Below are positions 56,786 to 64,000 of a DNA stretch of 64,000 nucleotides, in pieces. The notes under the pieces are model-generated. The model had not been told where the DNA came from, ran no database searches, and saw only the letters and a program-made list of their open reading frames with translations. How positions within the stretch are numbered: the first letter of the stretch is position 1; each line of letters begins with the position of its first letter. The stretch spans positions 22,501 to 86,500 of the forward strand of contig JACEEZ010020501.1 in NCBI GenBank assembly GCA_016584305.1. The letters run 5' to 3'. This DNA is from Chionoecetes opilio. Taxonomy: Eukaryota; Arthropoda; Malacostraca; Decapoda; Majidae. The position numbers and the translations under genes were made by a program.

Positions 56786-58640
56786 AGACGGCCTCCGGAG
56801 GGCTGACGGAGGTAATTTGCCGTGGCGGCCGCCGTTCGCCGCTATACGGCCTTACCGTCGGCCGCCGGTGATGGTTAGCTGGGATGAGAGCGTGGTTTGA
56901 AAGACTGGAAGTTCCGGTACAGAGACCGGAGCGTTCCAGAAGATGAAGTGGGAGGGGAGTAAAGGACTCACTTCGTTGTGAGTGCATAAAGAAGGTAAGG
57001 AGCCTGGAGGCATCGAATGAGGCTTGTCCCTGAGGCGGAACTGAAATAAGAGATAAAAAAAATTCAAGTGCAATGGGTGCCAATCACTTAAGGAAGGCTG
57101 ACCATGCAAGCCCGAAAGCAATGCTGGACCTGAGGAAGGAGAAGAAGGGGCGCAAGGCTAGCATGCCCAGTGAGGGCAGGGGCTGTTGAGCTGCTGGCAG
57201 TGGGCATGGCGCTGAGGGGCAGGCAGGAAGGACAGGTTCGGGGTGGGGATTTAGGTGATAAGGGGGTAGGGGGAGGGAAAGTCACCCCCAGATCCTCCCT
57301 ATAGGGCCCCTCGGCATGAAGGAGGGCCTGTGCCTATATTTAAGTTGGGAATGTTACGGTGCCGGGAGGACTTGTTGGCGCATTTGGGGTTTGGAGGAAG
57401 GGGACCCACTGATAGTGGGTGGACGGGTGGGGGTGGACGCAGCCAGAGGACAGCTGGACAACATTAATGGAGGGGCTCATAGGATGGCAGGGGCAGGCCT
57501 TGGATTAGGCTGACAGGCAGGGGAGGGCCCTGGGGAACAGGCCGGGCATGGAGTGGCGAGTAGGGGCGAGGACGGCTCCCGTACAGGGGCCCCCTTGGAC
57601 GGAAGGTCCCAGCGGGATGCCCCTCAGCTTCCTTTCACATGCGAGATGGAACAGGTGGGGTCAGTTGAAGGAGTGCACTTGCAACCGCCCGGGAGTAAGC
57701 GGGCACTGCTATAGGTGGGGCGGGTGGTCCGCCCAACAAAAAAGGCAGTGACACCGGGCCGGGCACACCCCTCTGCAACATGAAAACCGCGCCAGTAACT
57801 GCAGCGGTGTTCTGCTACAACTTCATGTTGCAGGTGGCATTACCATGCCCAAAAAGGAAGCAGCGGTTACAAGGAGGACAGGGAGGGTGTGGGGCCGGGA
57901 CCAGTACACGCGTTATCTAGGGAGACCCGGGTCTGAAGGGGGCCCCAAATTTGACCTGATTTGCCATGTTAGCCTCCGACTCACCGTCCCGGACGGGAAG
58001 GCGGGAGTCTAAAGGGCACTAACAACTACTGAAGGGGAGCCGTCAAGTACAGTAAGCCCAGCCAGAATCTGTCAGTTGTCAGTTCTGGGGGGAAACCAGG
58101 GATAATTCTCCCCGAAACCATGGTAGGTCGGATCGTCGTCCGATGCAGACAGCAGCTTTACGGACCACTCCCCCAGCGTTGTGACGGCCTCTGGGGGCTG
58201 GGCAAGGTGTCAAGGTGGCCACTCGAACTTGATACCTCTGCCCCCCCCGGTGATGGAGAGTTGCTAGACACAAATTTCTTTTTAAAAAGACTCCAAAAAA
58301 ATGCCCTGGACACCTTCCGGGGTTGATAAATGACCTGAGTCCTCAGCTGGATCCTGACGATGATGAGGGAGTGGCTGGGAAGGCAGAGGCGTGGATTCAA
58401 AAGCAGCAGACAAGTGGTGGGTTATAGCGAGTGACGCGTGGGAGGGGAGGAGGCAGTGATGGAGGCGAAGGAGCGGGCAAGCTTTTGCAAGGTCTTATTC
58501 AGGCTGTGGGTCTCACAGTACGGAGGGGAAGGCTGAGCGGGGGACCTCTTGGGGGAACAGATGAAGTGGGTGTCCATATCCTCGGCAGCGTCTGGCGCCG
58601 TCGTCGTCAGGCGGCATCAATCACGGGATAAGGGACCCGG
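56786..58640 (-). pseudogene. Non-LTR retrotransposon C, ORF1 (zinc-knuckle nucleic-acid-binding protein), broken
   Basis: - strand, with frames broken. The decisive element is CNRCFLFGHGNATC at 57871-57830, a perfect C-x2-C-x4-H-x4-C zinc knuckle. It is followed in another frame by a second, degenerate knuckle in which the second Cys is Trp (CSYW...FHVAEGC). Two or more knuckles near the C-terminus of ORF1 are normal for Jockey/I-type LINEs, where the protein coats the element RNA. GC content matches ORF2 next door, so both belong to one element of about 7 kb. The N-terminal part cannot be delimited. Confidence 0.65.
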
Positions 58641-59615
58641 GCACAGACATTACACCGTCACCACACAGCAGAACAGGCACCCACTACAACTTAGTGTAGT
58701 TGTCGTGGTCAGGTGAAGCCGAATATAGCGGTTTATACTTGTGGCAGGAGCTGCGAGCACAAGTCGTGTCACCCACCACGGTAGCTCAAAGAGTTTTCTT
58801 GTTACATTGGTGCGTGCGTCATGCATACTTACTTTGAAGGGGTGCATGTCAAGTTCGTACAAGTTGTTTCGTAAACCAGTAGATTCGTACACCAAAAAAG
58901 TTGTTTAAAAATTCAAGCCCATAGTCGTGTCGTTACACTCAGCTCAAGAGTTGAAAATTGTTCGTACATGGGTATGACAAACCTTCTTCGTTGTTGTGTT
59001 TATACACATGGCCTTGATCAATTTTCGAGTCCGCGGGCTAGAAATTAGCTTCTATGACCAATGTGGCACGCGCCGTACACGTGGCCTCGTGTACGGGGCT
59101 GACGCTGTTATAGGGACGAGACTGCGCGTTCTGCCTCTTTACGTCAGACACCCACACTGGGGGGGCTAACAACTACTCTTAGCCTCTCGCGCTTTACCCA
59201 CATACACCACACTGTCACTATGGTGTCTGGCCGATTCGAGCGAATACTTTTTCGGAGGCGGAGGCCATTCGAGCGAATACATTTTCGGTAAAATTTCGGT
59301 AGTGGGCTTCACCGAATGTTAATCTGACGGTTAGTTTTGATCTGAGTTAGGTATGTGGTAGGTTTACTGTGGCGGTGACCAATGTCATGGTAGGTTAGTG
59401 AACGAGCAGGGCGTCTGAAATTCTTGTATGTTTTATTTTCTTATGATTCTTATGTGATGTTTTCATATGTTTTATTTTTCTTAATTTTCTTGTGTTCTTA
59501 TGCTCCTATTTTCTGTGTCTCTTATGGTTTCTATCTAGTATGTGTTCTTATTTTCTATGTGGCAGGGGTTGAGGTTGATGGCAGTGTGATTGCGGTCAGA
59601 CAGTGTGGTGACCAG
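58641..59615. other. Spacer
   Basis: Contains ATTCGAGCGAATACTTTTTC and ATTCGAGCGAATACATTTTC (59233 and 59268), a 35-base direct duplication. Otherwise nothing is recognised. Confidence 0.4.
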
Positions 59616-59700
59616 CGAGGCGATGCACCAAGGCGACGCCGCCGAACCTGCCCCGCTTGCCCGTGACCCACCTGCACGACACCCTCACCAAGTCCCTCAA
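59616..59700 (+). CDS. Possible carnitine acyltransferase exon (N-terminal)
   Basis: The + strand reads ATPPNLPRLPVTHLHDTLTK and SLK and ends at a good GTAGGT donor (59701). LPRLPVP-L-DTL-KYLK is the conserved start of the carnitine/choline acyltransferase family (CPT2, CrAT, COT), which transfers acyl groups between CoA and carnitine. A stop lies in frame at 59609, so the exon must begin after it. The only AG there (accAG, 59615) has a weak pyrimidine tract. About 18 informative residues only, and no second exon was found in the remaining 4 kb. It may be a real first coding exon or chance. Confidence 0.4.
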
Positions 59701-59742
59701 GTAGGTCACCAAGACACCCTTACATTCCCTCTCTTCTTTTGG

Positions 59743-59956
59743 TTAACCACTTGAGATCCAGGGACGTAATTTCCATTGTAATTGGGCTACCATTAGACAA
59801 TTTTAGTGGATATAAGTAATATTTTATAGATATGACCTGTTTAGTATCCTTGTCTAAAGTCTAATTTTTTTGGTATATTAAGCTCTTTTCGTAAATTTAT
59901 GGCAACAACAGACGATTTTATATATTAATGGAAGATCTGGGCGTGAAAGGGGTTAA
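59743..59956 (+). mobile_element. piggyBac-like MITE, copy 5
   Basis: TTAA at both ends, AACCACTTGAGATCCAG left, GATCTGGGCGTGAAAGGGG right. Follows the possible acyltransferase exon by 43 bases. Confidence 0.88.
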
Positions 59957-59964
59957 GTCCCATG

Positions 59965-60060
59965 ATAAATTTGAGGTTAGACGATCAATGATTACACTTC
60001 CAACTATCTATATCCATATCCCTCAACTTCTTCAATGACCAATGCTGCCAGATCATTTTT
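59965..60060. repeat. LINE 3' fragment related to LINE B
   Basis: TTGAGGTTAGACGATCAATG, CACTTCCAACTATCTATATC, CTTCTTCAATGACCAATGCT, colinear with 9285-9360 of LINE B. Confidence 0.75.
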
Positions 60061-60179
60061 ACCCTTCACGGCCCAGATTTTTCCATTGTTCTATATAATA
60101 GCTAGTTTTAGTCATAACAATTACGAAAAATAAACTTAATATATCACAAGTATGTCCTAAGAGACCTATAACCTTCCCC

Positions 60180-60545
60180 CCTCTTCTTCTTCCTTCTTCT
60201 TTTCTTCATTTCATTCTTTCTACTTCTTTTCTCTTATTCCTTTCTTATTCTTCTTCATTACTACTTATTCTTCTTATTCTTCCTTCTCTTCTTCTTACTT
60301 CTTATCTTCTTCCTTAGTTTAAATTCATACTGTTTCTTCTCTTTCTGTTCTCTCTCTTCCTTCTTCTTCTGTTTAAGTACTGTTTTCTTCCCTCTTATTG
60401 TTTTGTTTTAGGGCTGCGAATATCCCTTTGGTTGAACACTATGAGCCTACTTTACTATCTTTTTTCTTCTCTTCTTTCCTTTCTTCATCTCTTCTTCCTT
60501 CTTCTTCTTCTTCTCCTTCTCTCCTCTTCACGTGCTCCTTACCTT
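60180..60545 (+). repeat. Pyrimidine-rich (TTC)n-type tract
   Basis: TTCTTC/CTTCTT-rich with interruptions. Frames through it are low-complexity Ser/Phe/Leu. Confidence 0.85.
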
Positions 60546-60801
60546 CCTTCTCTCCTAATTATTATTGTGTATTTTCAATGTACCACACTGTATTAATCAA
60601 AAAGTATAATACATATTGGACCCATTGACCCATTGATAGTCTACACAGTATAGGTCTATTAACCCCAAATGCATATCCTTAGTTCTAGGTTATTCTATCA
60701 AGTATGATTTGGAAAGCAACTTTGTAATTTTCAACACACAAATGGGTGAGCTAAACTAGTTGAAACTCAACTAGTGGTGTCCGTATCATGTTCAAAACCC
60801 A

Positions 60802-61013
60802 ATAACCCCTTGAGACTCAGAAACGTAGTTTCCATAGAAATTATGGATATCATTAGACGATTTTTAGTGACTATAAGCAATATTTAATAGCTAGACTGTT
60901 TAGATCCTTGTCAACTAACTAATTTGGTATATTAAGTTACTTTTCGTAAATTTATGGCTATGAACAGAGCTTCTTTTTTTAGCAAAGGAAAGATCTAGGC
61001 GTGAAGGGGTTAA
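60802..61013 (+). mobile_element. piggyBac-like MITE, copy 6
   Basis: Left target site mutated to ATAA, then CCCCTTGAGACTCAG; right end GATCTAGGCGTGAAGGGG and TTAA. A partial inverted seventh copy (about 61135-61205, CAAATTACAATGAAAATTAC) lies just beyond. Confidence 0.85.
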
Positions 61014-61869
61014 ATAAAACTCGGGAAGTTAATTAGCTTAGCGTAGATTAATAAGGAAATAGTCAAAAAATGGTTCACAAATAGGATGGAGTTAAATGCT
61101 TGGAATGGACTCAGTTTCAACTATAAAAATTGCGGATATCATTAAAAATTGTTTACTGGTACCCAAATTACAATGAAAATTACGTTCTGCGCCTAAAGGG
61201 TTATTAACGGGCTTCCACTCCAGTATTTGCTGTAGGTGTGCCTTGTGCAAATCTTATATTAATTCACCCAACAACAACCCAATTTCAAAAAAAACAAATC
61301 AACTAATCAACTTCAATTGTCTCTGAATGGTAAATTCGATTTTATAAGATAAATATAATTTTACGAATGTTTTTAAGGAATTTCAGGTAAATTTTTTTGT
61401 TTCCAGGAGGATTGAAGAAGAATGCAGAAAACTTCGATAGAACAAGGAAGCAGTAGAGCTGCGATGTCAAAGTGGTTGGAATAGGGGGAAGAGACCGTGG
61501 TGGTAATCGCATGCACCAGGGCAATCGGCGCAAAACTAGTGCATAAGTAGGGTTGGCACTTTTTATTTATTTTTATTATTTTATTTTTTTATTTTTATAT
61601 ATAGTTATTGCTAATCGGATTTTTTTTTTCGTTTTTCTGTGACTCAATATAAAATTTCCTTCGAGAAAAATTCAAAGGAACCTAACCTAGCATGACCAAA
61701 TTATTCACACAACAACAAAAAATAAATGAAAAAATAAAATATAAAATAGGTTATAGAATAACGGTTTTTTAAAATTTATTTTGCTATTTTAATTATTACT
61801 TTTATTTATTATTTGTTATTATATTTTTTTTTTATGTGGGAATTAATTATGAATAGGTTCCTTTACCTT
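61014..61869. other. AT-rich spacer
   Basis: Contains the partial MITE noted above. Text at 61650-61720 (CCTTCGAGAAAAATTCAAAG) is shared with 11080-11150. No gene. Confidence 0.4.
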
Positions 61870-62410
61870 CCCTTTGAAAGGTTCTCAAAGGAAAGTCCAC
61901 ATTAGGTTTTTCTGGCGCTGCAGGACATGATTATGAGGGTCCAAGTAGTATACGCCAGGGATTCTTCCAAGTATGAGTCGCGAACCCAATACTGGGTTGC
62001 AGGTTTTTGCTCAGGGGGTCGCCACGTGGGTAAAACAGATCATTATATTAATATGTGAAATGCATTAATAAAGAGATATAATTGCCGATGTAGAAGCAGG
62101 ACTTGTACGCATAATTATCAATTACTGATTGGCAATGAAGTTATGGTACAAGTCCTGCCTTCCTATAATCGGCAATCTCTCTCTTACTCTCTCTTTCTCC
62201 TCTCTCTCTCTCATTAAGTAGCATTCACAACTTATGTAAATTATCCGTTTACGACGTGCGACCCACTGAGCAAACAAAGCTTGCGACCCAGTATTGGGGT
62301 CGCGACCCATACTTTGAAGAAACCATGACCTATACTACTTGGACCTTAATAACTCATGTCTGCATGCTGCAGAAAAAAAGACCCAATGATGTGGATTTCC
62401 TATATCAGGT
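61870..62410. mobile_element. Fold-back element
   Basis: Arms of about 230-250 bases in inverted orientation. Left: GTCCAAGTAGTATACG, TTCCAAGTATGAGTCGCGAA, CAATACTGGGT. Right, reversed: GTCCAAGTAGTATAGG, TTCAAAGTATGGGTCGCGAC, CAATACTGGGT. The centre is a perfect GCAGGACTTGTAC/GTACAAGTCCTGC pair at 62096-62158. No ORF. The outer ends resemble repeats at 10960-11160. Confidence 0.85.
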
Positions 62411-62734
62411 TCTTCAAACTTTTTTCATTGCGACCCCTTGGAGTTTATTTTATGCATTCACGGCCCATTGTACGTATGTTGCTACTTCCTCAATGTGAAT
62501 TTGTTTTTACAATTACAAACATACATAGTACATATCCATATATTTGTGTTTTGCTGCATTTTTTAGGTAATGGGGATAGGTTAGAAGGATAACTGTAGGA
62601 TACCTTCAAAACGTGTGAAACTCTCCAGGCTGCCAAGGAGTGTATTGGGGCGCGCCCGAGGTCAGGCGTGTTTTGTCTTGAAGGAGACGATGGAGAAATA
62701 TCGAGGTTAGATCGTCATCTTTTTAATAGTAATG

Positions 62735-62825
62735 TTTTAAGCTCAGATTTTTCCATAATGTCTTAGAGGTTAGACGGTCGATGATACGCCTTCAAATTAT
62801 ATTACGGCATTCATCATTTAAAATT
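62735..62825. repeat. Short dispersed repeat, copy 3
   Basis: TCAGATTTTTCCATAATG, GAGGTTAGACGGTCGATGAT, CATTTAAAATTTGTGGCAT, matching 19434-19560 and 21714-21836. Confidence 0.8.
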
Positions 62826-64000
62826 TGTGGCATAAGAAGAATTACACAAAAAACAAAAAAGAAGTATGTACATATCTGTAAGAAACAATCCGTGCGATGA
62901 GGAGGCCAAGAGGGCGCCCGCCCACAAAGCTCGGGTAGGGCAAGTTGATGTTCCTGTGAGAAATTGCTTGGTATGGGAAGGGAGTCGCATGGAACTAGCG
63001 GTTGTGACCTCACGGAGGCGGCTCGTTCGGTAGGGTGGGCGTAGGCAACGCGGCCCCCAGGCGTATGCCCCAAATGATTGATGATTGATTGCTAAGTTAG
63101 TAGGCATGATATTATTAGTATTATATTATTTTATCATCATTTCTATTATTATTTTGTCATATAACTCATCTTATTATATTAAATTACTATTATATATTAA
63201 TATTTGTATTCAAAATCAAAAATGATAATAAACTTAAAATGAGTGGTTTTATTATTATGAATACATTGTGAATATAGGTCTATATGAAATAACAATGTAT
63301 ACAGCACTTCACTTTGTAAATACCAGACCATCTCAAAAGACAATGGCATTGGCCTAAGATTACACTCCAATATGGGCACCATTGATGATGCCCACCAGGG
63401 GTCCATAAAGCTGCCCAATAAGGGACAGCATCCAAGATCTGGTGCTGGTGGGTATAGGCCGAAACGTGCACACTTTGATGAATGATGCATTATTATATAT
63501 GAAAGGGCCTTTGTAAAGAGTTTATATACAAAAATTAAAATTTTATAATCTTATCACATTTTGAAATCGTTAAGGTTTCACTTGTTCTTTAGCATATATT
63601 AAAAACTATTGTGTCCAAACGAACCCTTTAGCAATAATAAATGAAATCATTAAATATGTGCAAGAAAACCCTTAATATATAATGCCATGCCCACACAAAC
63701 CCATATGAACCAACCTATATCTCATGTCTAGCCCAAAATTTTGGATTTTTTCTCAATAGTTTGGATTTTTTTTTTTCAAATTTTTTTTTTTCAATTTTTT
63801 TTCTTCAAAATTGTAGTTTTTCTTCTAAAAAAAAAATTTCTTCAAAATTTTTGGATTTTTTTTCTCAATTTGATTTTTTTGGATTTATTATAGTCAATCC
63901 AAAAAAAAATTAAAATGAGAAAAAAACATTCGCCCAATTTGAAAAAATATCCAAAATGTGAAAGAAAAAAAAATGGAAGGAACAAAATGAAAAAAAAAAT
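62826..64000. other. AT-rich end of window
   Basis: A GC-rich island at 62885-63060 and AT-rich text elsewhere. The last 270 bases are T- and A-runs (TTTTTTTTCAAA type). No gene seen on either strand. Confidence 0.4.

Overview
This window is eukaryotic nuclear DNA: genes are split by GT-AG introns, there are no operons, and most of the sequence is transposon-derived. An arthropod, most likely a decapod crustacean, is suggested by TTAGG-type repeats, an aldehyde-oxidase gene and a CASK gene that read as arthropod-like, and a tandem TATTTACCTAGTTG repeat that I recall from decapod genomes. The last point is from memory and was not searched.

Two host genes are clear. On the + strand, 547-13365 carries five exons of an aldehyde oxidase/xanthine dehydrogenase family molybdo-flavoenzyme: the second 2Fe-2S cluster, the linker, the end of the FAD domain and the link to the molybdopterin domain. 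On the - strand, 28527-26262 carries the last three exons of CASK, a MAGUK scaffold: most of the guanylate-kinase-like domain and the true C-terminus. A possible carnitine acyltransferase exon lies at 59616-59700.

The rest is mobile DNA. There are three non-LTR retrotransposon families: 9264-10390, 14841-17700 with a related endonuclease piece at 29088-29815, and a long two-ORF element at 51195-58640. There is a decayed pogo/Tigger transposase at 31477-34108, and a recurrent Cys-rich invertebrate element protein ending at 46596. Several non-autonomous DNA transposons have recognisable termini: mariner-like with TA target sites, hAT-like with an 8-bp duplication, piggyBac-like with TTAA, a pogo-like one, and long fold-back elements. 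Two of them are nested inside one LINE.

Assembly quality dominates the interpretation. Single Ns at 9241, 14388 and 29087 look like contig joins. The segments 2680-9240 and 35120-45950 are written in run-rich, homopolymer-biased sequence that looks like unpolished consensus. Bases 6660-9240 duplicate 9242-11840, apparently as overlapping contig ends, and the left copy keeps an empty site for the mariner-like element. I found no convincing new cellular system. The most promising items are the Cys-rich element protein with an inverted flanking motif, the palindromic 38.6-44.0 kb region, and the transposon insertion history readable base by base.
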